A DNA stretch of 28,175 bases from a virus: positions 1 to 28,175 of IMG/VR virus record IMGVR_UViG_3300024520_000394. One strand, written 5' to 3'. Positions within the stretch are counted from its first letter, which is position 1, and every line of letters begins with the position of its first letter. Both the position numbers and the translations under genes were made by a program. The notes beneath the pieces were generated by a model. It was not told where the DNA came from, ran no database searches, and worked only from the letters and a program-made list of their open reading frames with translations. Positions 20,686-27,996 of this stretch are shown here, one piece after another.

Positions 20686-21248
20686 CTAATCTTTCCGCTT
20701 ATCTCTACCGGCTTCAACCACAGCAACCAACCGCAAAACTGACACCGGTTCATTTAAAACCTCGCTTGGTAGCTTGTGGTATCGCTGGGCTAATCCATCC
20801 ACCAATTCACTATGTGTCAACTCTAGTGGTTTGCGGGTGACAACACCATCAGTTCGTCGCTGCCCTTCTCCAACGGTGACAAATTGTTGGATGTCGTGGA
20901 GGGTAAAGGGTCTGGCTCTGAAACAGCCGAACTCCATTCTTGAATTATTGTCGTGCAAGCTTGCGGGGGTAATTCAAAAAACGCCTCGACAGTTGGTTCA
21001 ATTCGTATCCCGTGTTCGTCTTCCAAGTTCCAATCTATAAGAATTTTCTCACTAAAAAGAGTGAAGGCATCCCGTATCCCCTCAGTGGCGGAATCATCAG
21101 CAATTGGCGATTCCGATACTGAGGCTTGAAACTCCAGGAAAAGTGACAAGGGTACATCTAATTTAGCCGTGACTTCCAACCCTGAAAGGGTTGTGTCATT
21201 GGCAAATTTAATTACGATTTCGCGACGTTGTAAAGTGAACCCCGCCAT
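20686..21248 (-). CDS. Tail assembly chaperone GT-type fusion made by -1 frameshift (about 187 aa)
   Basis: Siphophage tail chaperones come as a short G form and a longer GT form made by programmed frameshifting; both coat the tape measure during tail assembly. The downstream frame 20686-20904 has no good start of its own and encodes a typical T-like part (VVTRKPLELTHSELVDGLAQ, then a helical charged C-terminus). It is in the -1 frame relative to the 141-aa product. Slippage at CCCTTTA (20910-20904), in the right phase, joins 115 G-frame residues to 72 T-frame residues. Position directly before the tape measure is the canonical site. The exact slip site is inferred from sequence. Confidence 0.8.
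20823..21248 (-). CDS. Tail assembly chaperone, G-type product (141 aa)
   Basis: Zero-frame product of the chaperone gene. The N-terminal half is beta-rich (GFTLQRREIVIKFANDTTL, LEVTAKLDVPLSLFLEF), and the middle is helical and acidic with a domain ending near EAFFELPPQACTTIIQEW. The last 25 residues, after the slip site, read through a low-complexity segment (SEPDPLPSTTSNNLSPLEKG), as expected for an unshifted tail. It starts at ATG 21248, next to the stop of the tail tube gene, with no strong ribosome site, so translational coupling is likely. Called from position, size and the frameshift arrangement. Confidence 0.82.
   Translation of the reverse strand: MAGFTLQRREIVIKFANDTTLSGLEVTAKLDVPLSLFLEFQASVSESPIADDSATEGIRDAFTLFSEKILIDWNLEDEHGIRIEPTVEAFFELPPQACTTIIQEWSSAVSEPDPLPSTTSNNLSPLEKGSDELMVLSPANH
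20904..20910 (-). promoter_or_regulatory. Slippery heptamer for programmed -1 frameshift
   Basis: C-CCT-TTA read on the minus strand fits X-XXY-YYZ exactly and is in phase with the G frame. Downstream, TCCAAC and GTTGGA form a 6-bp stem with an 11-nt loop about 12 nt after the heptamer, and CCCT/AGGG can extend it. Both elements are those of known -1 frameshift signals. Confidence 0.75.
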
Positions 21249-21249
21249 A

Positions 21250-21666
21250 CTAAACGGTTGTCCAAGCTGGTACAGTGCCTGACTGTAAACTCAGATCGGA
21301 AGACCATGTCAGACCGCCATCTGTAGCGCGATCTAAATTATATGACCCGACCAAAACCTCGACGGTTAAAATCGGTTTGCCAGAGGTGTTCCCGCCAACG
21401 GCATAACTCATCGTTCGCGTGCCTGACAATGTAGATAAGACCGCATGACTTTGGTTTGATGCTGAATTAAATACGCCAGATACTGACACAGTGATATCGC
21501 CTAAGCCTATTAATCTTTCGATAGCTGACTTGTCAATACCAGTAATGTCTAGCAAATTTTGACCCTGGTTAAACGTGACGTTTGTTACGTCATTTGAGAT
21601 GTCGCGAAGTGACCCGCTACTGTCGTCTAATGCGAAATAGTCACCGAGACCTGTTTGTTTTGCCAT
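21250..21666 (-). CDS. Tail tube protein, short paralogue (138 aa)
   Basis: Likely main tube subunit or a paralogue of it. It begins with AKQTGLGDYFALDD and has the block IDKSAIERLIGLGDITVSVS followed by GVFNSASNQSHAVLSTLSG. This aligns with LDLAATARLAGLKDGTLSCS and AFFDNAASKGHAIWTALSG in the 239-aa gene upstream, so the two are clear paralogues. The composition (Gly, Ser, Thr, beta-rich) and the location just before the chaperones and tape measure match siphophage major tail proteins. A strong site (TTAGGAG) precedes the ATG. Confidence 0.82.
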   Translation of the reverse strand: MAKQTGLGDYFALDDSSGSLRDISNDVTNVTFNQGQNLLDITGIDKSAIERLIGLGDITVSVSGVFNSASNQSHAVLSTLSGTRTMSYAVGGNTSGKPILTVEVLVGSYNLDRATDGGLTWSSDLSLQSGTVPAWTTV

Positions 21667-21679
21667 GATTTTCTCCTAA

Positions 21680-21725
21680 TTTTTTGACTTTTTAAAGCCT
21701 TATTTTTTTGACTTTTTAAAGCCTT
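21680..21725. repeat. 22-bp direct repeat between the tail tube genes (period 24)
   Basis: Two identical copies, 21680-21701 and 21704-21725; the second overlaps the end of the 239-aa tail gene. Read on the minus strand each copy begins AAGGCTTTAAAAAGTC and ends in an A-run, just before the TTAGGAG ribosome site of the next gene. Probably a duplication scar; a translation enhancer is possible. Confidence 0.85.
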
Positions 21726-22435
21726 GTTAACGCAACACATAAAACAAGGGTACTGAAAGTGCCACTTGTCAAAAGTCTTACGTATCGTTCAACGGTGCCG
21801 CTAACACTTAGCAGCTCAGAAGTCTTGCCAGTCACGGCTGTGAACGTGCCCAGCGTGCCATAAGTAATGTTGTCGGGACTGTCCTGGATGGTGACCGTAG
21901 CCGTTCCTGATGACAAGGAAAATGATTGAATCATTGCACGCATGCCATCAGCAGATGAAGCGGCATTATCAATAGCACTATAAGTCGTGCCACTAGAATC
22001 TGAGACTTTACCACCTGTTAACAATTTACCAAAGTCTGGACTTGTTCCGTTTGTTGCCTGATAATCCACCGAACAAGAAACGGGACCACCAGTTGGTCTA
22101 TCTACATAATAAGTCCCCTGTTTGCTAACTAGCATTAAAACAGGATCGCCAATTGAAGTTCCAAGCGGGACAAAAACGTTCTGATCTGCTGTTGGAATTT
22201 TCCCACTTAACGCCGTCCAAATAGCGTGCCCCTTGCTTGCTGCATTATCAAAGAACGCCGAGCACGATAAAGTCCCATCTTTCAAACCTGCCAATCTTGC
22301 AGTAGCTGCAAGATCCAAAGTTGTGACATCTGTTAGTGCTTGATTTGAACCGATCCCACTTAATGCCGATACATCGCCACTTAAGTCAGTGCCTTCGACA
22401 TAGATTCTTGTGTTTAATCCTGATGTTTTGACCAT
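21716..22435 (-). CDS. Tail tube protein, long paralogue (239 aa)
   Basis: The first 145 residues are homologous to the 138-aa tail tube protein (shared GHAIWTALSG-type block and preceding LAGLKDGTLSCS). The C-terminal 90 residues add a beta-rich domain (SFSLSSGTATVTIQDSPDNI, then GTLGTFTAVTGKTSELLSVS, VERYVRLLTSG), which resembles a surface-exposed decoration or carbohydrate-binding domain. An AAAAAAGGAAG site precedes the ATG. Two tandem tube-like genes suggest a mixed or decorated tube, or that one copy is a terminator or cap. Which is the main tube subunit cannot be told from sequence. Confidence 0.8.
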   Translation of the reverse strand: MVKTSGLNTRIYVEGTDLSGDVSALSGIGSNQALTDVTTLDLAATARLAGLKDGTLSCSAFFDNAASKGHAIWTALSGKIPTADQNVFVPLGTSIGDPVLMLVSKQGTYYVDRPTGGPVSCSVDYQATNGTSPDFGKLLTGGKVSDSSGTTYSAIDNAASSADGMRAMIQSFSLSSGTATVTIQDSPDNITYGTLGTFTAVTGKTSELLSVSGTVERYVRLLTSGTFSTLVLCVALTRL

Positions 22436-22436
22436 G

Positions 22437-22637
22437 TCATTCTTCCTTTTTTAATGTGGCTGTACCACGTCTTACGAGAAAGTCCCAATTCGTCTCAGGT
22501 GGACAACTTTCGGGATCGTCACCTTTTGATATTTCTAACCCATCGACAAAAAATGTTTCTGTGATTTTGTCAATTTGTTCTGCTTTAATTCTAGACGCCT
22601 TAACTTTAGGACGGCCTTTGTACTTATTACTCGCCAT
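22437..22637 (-). CDS. Small basic hypothetical protein (66 aa)
   Basis: Start taken at ATG 22637 (MASNKYKGRPKVKASRIK), which overlaps the holin stop; a longer reading would run through the holin gene in another frame. The N-terminus is basic and the middle acidic (IDKITETFFVDGLEISKGDD), with a short Cys-Pro-Pro segment. No family recognised. It sits between the holin and the first tail tube gene and may be a small tail or head-tail accessory protein. Confidence 0.65.
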   Translation of the reverse strand: MASNKYKGRPKVKASRIKAEQIDKITETFFVDGLEISKGDDPESCPPETNWDFLVRRGTATLKKEE

Positions 22638-22941
22638 TTCGTCTGACCTCTTCTTCTTCATATGATACGCGTCTACTTGTAAACCTACCCGTACTAGGAT
22701 CACGCGACAAATTAAGATCCTTAAGTAGCGATGCCGATTTAGATCCAAATTGAGAAGCTACAGATCCCTTGATAACAGATAAGAAAGCACTGGCTGCGGT
22801 TGCTACCACAACAAGCAACCAACTTAAACCGATTTCATCAGAAACCTGGGTAGCCACAATTACCCCGACAGCAGCTTGGATCGCTGTTGATGCCGCGCGT
22901 TCAATAACGTCTTTTAATGATGCTAAAAATTTATCGACCAT
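22627..22941 (-). CDS. Holin, r1t-like, two membrane helices (104 aa)
   Basis: Holins make the pores that release endolysin and time lysis. From ATG 22941: residues 3-20 are amphipathic (KFLASLKDVIERAASTAIQ), helix 1 is about 18-32 (AIQAAVGVIVATQV), and helix 2 about 41-58 (WLLVVVATAASAFLSVIKG). A Ser/Lys-rich part follows, then an acidic-basic tail. The E-R-A-x-x-T-A-x-Q start and the spacing resemble r1t-type holins of Gram-positive hosts. GGGGGAAGG lies directly upstream; two more upstream in-frame starts are less likely. It overlaps a 28-residue membrane ORF at its start and the 66-aa gene at its end. It is far from the amidase gene (9394). Confidence 0.78.
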   Translation of the reverse strand: MVDKFLASLKDVIERAASTAIQAAVGVIVATQVSDEIGLSWLLVVVATAASAFLSVIKGSVASQFGSKSASLLKDLNLSRDPSTGRFTSRRVSYEEEEVRRNGE

Positions 22942-23017
22942 ACCTTCCCCCATGTGCAATTAACCGCAAACCTAACAAAATAAGAAAGGTCACGAATATA
23001 CCAAATTTAACAATCAT
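22931..23017 (-). CDS. Tiny membrane peptide, 28 aa, coupled to the holin
   Basis: The ATG at 23017 shares a base with the stop of the upstream 105-aa gene (TAATG), and the TAA at 22931 overlaps the holin start by 11 nt, so the frame exactly fills the gap. The sequence MIVKFGIFVTFLILLGLRL is one hydrophobic helix with a short basic end. Exact tiling with overlaps at both ends supports real translation. It could be an anti-holin or second holin. No homology can be judged at this length. Confidence 0.5.
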   Translation of the reverse strand: MIVKFGIFVTFLILLGLRLIAHGGRYGR

Positions 23018-23334
23018 TACAATGCCTCAAGTGCTGCTTCTAATGAGCCATATTCTTCAATCATGCGCTTAAGTGATGCGGCTGTTGCTACATCGTTAGG
23101 ATGTGGTGGTTCCTCGTAATGCGCTGCCTTGAGAACTCCGTCAGATATGTTCGGTTCATCGTCAACGATAACTTCCAAGGTGTCTTCTGCAACGCCTAAA
23201 GATGCAGCGGCATCTCTTAAAACTATTGCCGGATCCATGTCTGCGGAATCTACACAGAACAAAGTAGTCCCGAATTCATCCGCTAACCAGTTTCCTGTTG
23301 CCTTTTCTCGAACATAATATTTATGATGTGACAT
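23017..23334 (-). CDS. Hypothetical acidic protein (105 aa)
   Basis: A strong AAGGAG lies ahead of the ATG. It starts HHKYYVREKATGNWLADEFG and continues with an acidic, Ala-rich part (DAAASLGVAEDTLEVIVDDE) and a helical C-terminus (SLKRMIEEYGSLEAALEAL). No membrane segment or catalytic motif. Located between the fibre and the holin genes. It may be a fibre assembly factor, since such small proteins often follow fibre genes, but no family is recognised. Confidence 0.7.
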   Translation of the reverse strand: MSHHKYYVREKATGNWLADEFGTTLFCVDSADMDPAIVLRDAAASLGVAEDTLEVIVDDEPNISDGVLKAAHYEEPPHPNDVATAASLKRMIEEYGSLEAALEAL

Positions 23335-23343
23335 TATTTCTCC

Positions 23344-24516
23344 TTATGTCATCGCTACAACGTATACATCTTTCACGTATACAGTACCGGATGAAGCTGG
23401 GAAAGCCGTGATGTTAATTGCCGTAATTGGTGAAGTTGTTCCTAATGCGGAACCCGTTCCAGCCGCATCGGCGTTAATCGGTCCAACTACATTAGCCCCC
23501 GGACCAGCCACTCTTTGCGCAAAGAAGTCAGAACCGTTCACGTTATAATTCGTATCAAAGTTTGGAAATGCAAAAGCATAACCAACACCAGTTGTAACGC
23601 CTCCCGCCGTATAAATGAAACCAAGGTTATAGCCCGCAGTACTTTCTACATCTGTAGTACCTGCTGATGTAGTGTATGACCAAGATACATACTTCGATCC
23701 GCCTGTGATGTTCACATCACGCCAACGGCACATAATATAAAATGGCTTAGTAATTGACAGCCCCGTGATGGCTGTAATTGTGGCCTTTGATCCACCAGAC
23801 AATGAATTCTCAGTTGTCGAAGATCCGACAACTGACCAAGCACCACCACCACCAGCGGTAGCCCATTGAGGTGCTGCACTCACGCCCTGCGCGGTCAGCA
23901 CTTCCCCCGCGCCGCCAAGGGCAATTTCTTGAACGTCTCCGCTGCCATCTGTGTGGAATGTTTTCCAAGTCCCGCCGTTGATATCTGTCGCCGTTATATT
24001 TCCAAATGACGGGGCAGATGTTGCGCCGCCACTCTTCAAAACAGTGTTGGCTGCCCCCAAACTTAACTCAGTCACAGCAGAAGAATTATTGCCATAATAT
24101 ACTTTGTTTGCCGATGTTGATAATTCCGTTGATGCAACATTTGACCACGTTGGATTTGACGTTGCTCCCGCGCTTTTGTATACGGTGCCAGATGCGCCTA
24201 AGGCAACCTCAGTTAGCGCGCCAGATGAGTTCGTAAAAAGTGACTTGTCATTTCCCCAACCTGTCAATTCTGACGCTGCAATTGTTCCCCACTCAGGAGC
24301 TGTTGCCCCGCTGTTTGTTTTTAAAACGTTGGAAGCGCTGCCGATTCCTAATCGACTTACTGCATTGGCTCCCGTGCCGTAGACGATATCGCCAGCAGTT
24401 GTGACTTTGCCACCTGCTGTTTCAATAATATTGCCGGATGCGCCAATTAGATTGTTCCAAATTGTGGCTGTAATTACTTGCCCAGTAGTGTAGTCAGCCG
24501 GTGTTGTCCATGCCAT
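23344..24516 (-). CDS. Tail fibre / receptor-binding-like protein with repeats (390 aa)
   Basis: The N-terminus AWTTPADYTTGQVITATIWN is a common start in phage fibre proteins. Residues 56-220 hold four imperfect repeats of about 47-50 residues, each with L-G-x-x-x-x-V-L-K-x-x-x-G-A-T-x-A-P-x-W-type blocks (starts near 56, 106, 153 and 200). This is typical of beta-prism or shaft repeats of trimeric fibres. A Gly-run (AGGGGAW) at about 221-227 separates the shaft from a beta-rich C-terminal domain that probably binds the receptor. The ribosome site AGAGGAG is strong. Placed among the head-tail joining genes rather than after the tail tip. Confidence 0.78.
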   Translation of the reverse strand: MAWTTPADYTTGQVITATIWNNLIGASGNIIETAGGKVTTAGDIVYGTGANAVSRLGIGSASNVLKTNSGATAPEWGTIAASELTGWGNDKSLFTNSSGALTEVALGASGTVYKSAGATSNPTWSNVASTELSTSANKVYYGNNSSAVTELSLGAANTVLKSGGATSAPSFGNITATDINGGTWKTFHTDGSGDVQEIALGGAGEVLTAQGVSAAPQWATAGGGGAWSVVGSSTTENSLSGGSKATITAITGLSITKPFYIMCRWRDVNITGGSKYVSWSYTTSAGTTDVESTAGYNLGFIYTAGGVTTGVGYAFAFPNFDTNYNVNGSDFFAQRVAGPGANVVGPINADAAGTGSALGTTSPITAINITAFPASSGTVYVKDVYVVAMT

Positions 24517-24528
24517 ATTTTTCTCCTC

Positions 24529-24975
24529 TTATGGTGTTATTGTTGTATCACCTAGAACCCATACGTCAAGCGTTTGGGTTGTTTGGATATACCAATTGCC
24601 ATTTATTTCCGAATTTTCAACAGAAGCGTCATTGACTTGGATTTGACTAGCATTACCAGAAAGCGCGGCATCACCTAATAACGCGGAGCGAATACCCGCG
24701 ATCGCGTTCCAGGTTTCAAGTGTCACTTTTTCGTTTGTCGAAGGGTCTAAACTAGCAGGGTGCCAACTTCTAATAGTCACTGTCGTAATTGTTGATTCAT
24801 CACCTAATGTCCTCATGGGTTCAATAACAGATAAACCAGAAACCCAAAACGCACACCAAGGCACAGCGGGTATGTTCAGGGGTTCACCACGGCTCACTGC
24901 TACGAAGGAAGGGGACATACCTGTAACAGTACCCAGAAGCGTGTCAATTGTATCCAGTACGCCGGCTCTGCTCAT
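24529..24975 (-). CDS. Putative tail terminator / minor head-tail joining protein (148 aa)
   Basis: Follows the gp10-like gene with a 4-nt overlap, the usual slot of the tail terminator (gpU-like). Sequence features: an N-terminal helix (GVLDTIDTLLGTVTG), a short strand segment PAVPWCAFWVSGLSVIEP, TTVTIRSWHPASLD, then a helix (TLETWNAIAGIRSALLG) and a strand-rich end. The order of helix, strand, central helix and strands is compatible with the fold of tail terminators. No unique motif is present, so the function is mainly from order. Confidence 0.6.
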   Translation of the reverse strand: MSRAGVLDTIDTLLGTVTGMSPSFVAVSRGEPLNIPAVPWCAFWVSGLSVIEPMRTLGDESTITTVTIRSWHPASLDPSTNEKVTLETWNAIAGIRSALLGDAALSGNASQIQVNDASVENSEINGNWYIQTTQTLDVWVLGDTTITP

Positions 24976-25472
24976 CTGAGAACCCGCATGACTTCATTAC
25001 TCCAAACCTTCAAAAGTGGAGACGCGCTTCCTGTTAACATATCCGCTGTCTTTTTAAACATGGGATTGCCTTTTAGTGAACGCTTAAAAGGTTGGGTCGA
25101 TTTACGATATAGGAATTTTGTCGATGTCCGTGTTTTGAATTTCAACGCTTTGCTTTTGCGGGGGCGGATCTTTTGTGCTGATGCACTCCTGCCATTTTCA
25201 ACGATTCCCGCATAGGGTACGTCAGAGCCATATGCAAAACGACCAGGAGCAATTATTGCCTTAAATGGGTTAAAAACTTTACCGCGTATTCCACGACTAA
25301 GATGTGAAGTCTTTCTGCCACCAATAACATTTGGCGCGGGGCTTGGTTTGTATCCTTTTTTTATATTTGTCTCAGCAAGTAGGACGGTTTTTTTCATTGC
25401 TTTTGTATAAGATAACGCCAAGTTGACTTTAAGCTGAGGATCAAAAATAGGACCTTTTGTTTTAACGCGCAT
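24972..25472 (-). CDS. HK97 gp10-like head-tail joining protein (166 aa)
   Basis: Basic protein with the gp10-family pattern: a helical N-terminus, then VPYAGIVENGRS at about 86-97, IRPRKSKALKFK, FLYRKSTQPFKRSLKGNP and MFKKTADM near the end. The Y-A-x-x-V-E-x-G and N-P-M-F-x-K blocks are characteristic of this family of tail completion proteins. It shares a base with the connector stop (TAATG) and overlaps the tail terminator candidate by 4 nt. Confidence 0.82.
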   Translation of the reverse strand: MRVKTKGPIFDPQLKVNLALSYTKAMKKTVLLAETNIKKGYKPSPAPNVIGGRKTSHLSRGIRGKVFNPFKAIIAPGRFAYGSDVPYAGIVENGRSASAQKIRPRKSKALKFKTRTSTKFLYRKSTQPFKRSLKGNPMFKKTADMLTGSASPLLKVWSNEVMRVLR

Positions 25473-26386
25473 TAGAAAGTGACCCCCGCTGTTGCAGAGT
25501 GTGTCGCAAATGAATCAATGTTATGTAGGATCGTGCGCCTTTCACTTTGCACACTGGAAAAGGTAGCACCAGAAATTGTAATCTCATCTTGCAACCCACC
25601 AACACGGTCAACCCATGATAAGCGGCTTAAATCTAGACAAGTCTGGGTTAGTGTTGCGGGGTATGTGAAGACATAAACCTGATCTGTGTTTGCATGGGTT
25701 GTTGCCGTTGTACCGGCAACGCCACGTTCCACTGTTAAAGTATTTGACGAAATTGATTCAATGTACATGGCTTCACTGTTAACAAGAATAGTCTGCGCTG
25801 CTGATAAATTGCTAGCATCAGTAGTCACTATGGTTTTCGTTGTTGTAGAAGTAACTGCGCCGTTTAATGTGGTATCACTTGTTTTGTTATTTTGCCAACC
25901 CCAGGTTCCAACAATCGAAAGAACTTTTTGACCAACCTCTGAAAATGGATCAGTATTAGATCCGGCATCCTTGTATTTCATCCCAATAAATGGCGAAGCA
26001 AATCCAACAGGTAAACCAGAATATGGCGTAAGAACGTAGTCAGTATTTTCCACGAGCGCAGTCGATGTTGACCGATCTGTTCCAGAATAAAGTGTGGCAC
26101 TTGTTACAGAAACCAACCAAGGCAAAGACATTCGTGATGGGTACAAACCATTCCACAAGACATCCCTTGGATCGTCAAGTAAGGTTCCGGAACCTTCGTC
26201 GAATTCAATGGTTGCATTTATGGGACCAAATGAGCCTTGATTACCACAATAGGCTTCAATTTCCCGCGTTGATACTTCCAACAATCGTCGGATGCTTGCA
26301 GCATCACCTGTCCAACTGGAACTGTACGAGGTTGTTGCCAACCAGTTTCTAAATTCAGATTCTGACGCTAGTGTGTACGCGACCAT
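25472..26386 (-). CDS. Head-tail connector protein, gp6-like, with inserted beta domain (304 aa)
   Basis: The N-terminus (ASESEFRNWLATTSYSSSWT, then IRRLLEVSTREIEAYCG) is the helical connector start, followed by a strand region with LDDPRDVLWNGLYPSRMSL and VTSATLYSG. Residues about 165-245 hold an inserted domain with LTVERGVAGTTATTH, a block seen in many actinophage and Gram-positive connector proteins. The C-terminus returns to helices (LTQTCLDLSRLSWVDRVGG). It shares one base with the 69-aa gene upstream. The protein would form the ring under the portal that seals the capsid. Confidence 0.78.
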   Translation of the reverse strand: MVAYTLASESEFRNWLATTSYSSSWTGDAASIRRLLEVSTREIEAYCGNQGSFGPINATIEFDEGSGTLLDDPRDVLWNGLYPSRMSLPWLVSVTSATLYSGTDRSTSTALVENTDYVLTPYSGLPVGFASPFIGMKYKDAGSNTDPFSEVGQKVLSIVGTWGWQNNKTSDTTLNGAVTSTTTKTIVTTDASNLSAAQTILVNSEAMYIESISSNTLTVERGVAGTTATTHANTDQVYVFTYPATLTQTCLDLSRLSWVDRVGGLQDEITISGATFSSVQSERRTILHNIDSFATHSATAGVTF

Positions 26387-26595
26387 TATTTATTTTTTTT
26401 TGCCTTTAATTCTTTATTTGCTGAGGTTTCGACTTTCTTAAAAAAAGTCGCGTATTGCTTCGCTTGCTTTTCTGTTAACTCTGCTGTATCTCCAATTGCA
26501 AATTTATTGCCACCATATCCTGCGGCATCTTTTTTGCTGTTGATGATATCACCAGCACCAATTGTGACGTTTTTAATTGCTTTATATGTTGTCAT
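26386..26595 (-). CDS. Small head-region protein (69 aa)
   Basis: Basic, Lys/Ala-rich protein beginning TTYKAIKNVTIGAGDIINSK with a central Gly-rich turn (GYGGNKFAIGD) and a helical tail (TEKQAKQYATFFKKV). A site (AAGGAAAAAATA) precedes the ATG. It lies between the major capsid and connector genes. Proteins in this slot are often head decoration or small structural proteins with an N-terminal beta hairpin. No family is certain. Confidence 0.65.
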   Translation of the reverse strand: MTTYKAIKNVTIGAGDIINSKKDAAGYGGNKFAIGDTAELTEKQAKQYATFFKKVETSANKELKAKKNK

Positions 26596-26614
26596 TATTT
26601 TTTCCTTTTTTCTC

Positions 26615-26636
26615 GGGGGTTGCTACCACAACCCCC
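26615..26636. other. Strong stem-loop after the capsid gene
   Basis: GGGGGTTG (26615-26622) pairs with CAACCCCC (26629-26636) around 6 nt. On the minus strand it follows the capsid stop by about 20 nt, but A-rich rather than T-rich sequence follows, so it is not a classic terminator. It may act as an RNA stabiliser or processing barrier that keeps capsid mRNA abundant. T-runs precede it on both strands. Confidence 0.6.
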
Positions 26637-26658
26637 AAAAAAACTACATACCTAAACG

Positions 26659-27996
26659 TTAGGCTTGGACACCTATCACAAAGGCAGACGAGTTACTGGT
26701 AGCACTGCCCATCCTATAAGTGAATTTAAAACCGACAAGTCCAGCGTCCCAATAAACCTCATCTGAACGACTGACTGTGAAGCCTGTCCTTTCAAATAAA
26801 TAGACCCACGACCAGTCACCAAACAAGACGTTGGTCTGACCTGTCGTGACAGCAGTACCTAAACCGTTTCCGGTGTTATCGTCTTGTAAATAGCGCTTGC
26901 CTAAAAGCCATTCTGACGGCCCTTGAGTAAGACTATCTAACGCATGAATTCCCGCTGCCGTACCTGCTATCGCCGCGATTGCCGCAGCAATCTGTGACGT
27001 TGAAATGAACACCGCATTGTCAGAGTCGCGGAAGTCAGCGTCAATTTGATAGTACAAATTTGTCAAGTCAGCAGCCGTTATGGATGCCGCATTGGCAAAG
27101 GTGTATTGAGAGACGCCTACTCCACCAGTCATTACGCCTGCCCAGGCACCAGTCCCGTTCAACAATTTGACGTTCTGATATTGACCGGCTGCCTTACGAC
27201 AAGCCCCTGCTAGAAGGTCGGGGACATTCATTGCCTCGTCTGCCAAAAGCTCATCCGAGACTTGAATAAGTGACCCTGACTTTTCGAGACTATAACTGAC
27301 CTGTCCAATCGTCGGTTTTACGGCTCCTGGTGCAGTGGCTTCAGTCATGGCTGCCCATGTAACGGCTGCCATAGAAGGAGCGTAGCCGTCCTTCCCTGTG
27401 ACACGAATATTGGTCGTTCTGTCTCGTAGCGTGCCTCCTGGCTTGCCTTGATATAGTTCGACGTTGCGGGCAATGAATTCCTCAGGGACATAATAACCGC
27501 CGTCGGCATCTGTACCTTCCGTCATTTGTTTAATTGCCCACTCTGGGGAATTTAGACGAAAGTCAGTTTCTGATTTTTTACTTGACCAGATCCTAAATGC
27601 GTCCGTGTATCTTTGCGCTTCGGCTTTTACATTTTCGCCAACATGATCCATGACATATTGGGGTTGTGCAGCAGCTGGCATATGACTTATGTAATTTTGA
27701 GGTCGATAATTAGGATCATACTTTGATCCTTTTCTCTCTTCCTCTTTTTTGACTATTACCATTTCAGCAGGACTTGGCGTTGCTTCAATGCGGGTGGCAT
27801 CTAGGTCACGCGTATCTGCTTGAAGAACTTTTATTTTGTGTTCTGCTTCATCAAGGTCTGCCGCATTTTTTAGAGACGTTTCCGCTTCTTGTGAATACTT
27901 GATCGCTTGTTCTGCATTACCTGCGTCTAAACTTTCTTGTGCCTTAATGGTTGACGCGTGTGCATCATCCCTAAGACGGGTTGTTTCTTGTGACAT
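26659..27996 (-). CDS. Major capsid protein, HK97 fold (445 aa)
   Basis: Forms the icosahedral shell. Start chosen at ATG 27996 (MSQETTRLRDDAHAS), with AAAAGGAAA upstream and one-base overlap with the preceding stop; an upstream GTG at 28029 lies inside that gene. Residues 1-110 are a coiled-coil, acidic delta-like scaffold domain (AEQAIKYSQEAETSLKNAAD). Residues about 155-445 are the HK97 core: FRIWSSKK, GTDADGGYYVPEEF, TTNIRVTGKDGYAPS, SLEKSGSLIQVSDELLADEA and a long alpha-helical spine region. No separate scaffold gene is seen downstream. The 445-residue length fits a delta-domain-containing member. Confidence 0.93.
   Translation of the reverse strand: MSQETTRLRDDAHASTIKAQESLDAGNAEQAIKYSQEAETSLKNAADLDEAEHKIKVLQADTRDLDATRIEATPSPAEMVIVKKEEERKGSKYDPNYRPQNYISHMPAAAQPQYVMDHVGENVKAEAQRYTDAFRIWSSKKSETDFRLNSPEWAIKQMTEGTDADGGYYVPEEFIARNVELYQGKPGGTLRDRTTNIRVTGKDGYAPSMAAVTWAAMTEATAPGAVKPTIGQVSYSLEKSGSLIQVSDELLADEAMNVPDLLAGACRKAAGQYQNVKLLNGTGAWAGVMTGGVGVSQYTFANAASITAADLTNLYYQIDADFRDSDNAVFISTSQIAAAIAAIAGTAAGIHALDSLTQGPSEWLLGKRYLQDDNTGNGLGTAVTTGQTNVLFGDWSWVYLFERTGFTVSRSDEVYWDAGLVGFKFTYRMGSATSNSSAFVIGVQA

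Noticed and set aside
20774-21040. 88-residue plus-strand frame opposite the tail chaperone
   Set aside because: Antisense to the chaperone frames and without a ribosome site or family features.
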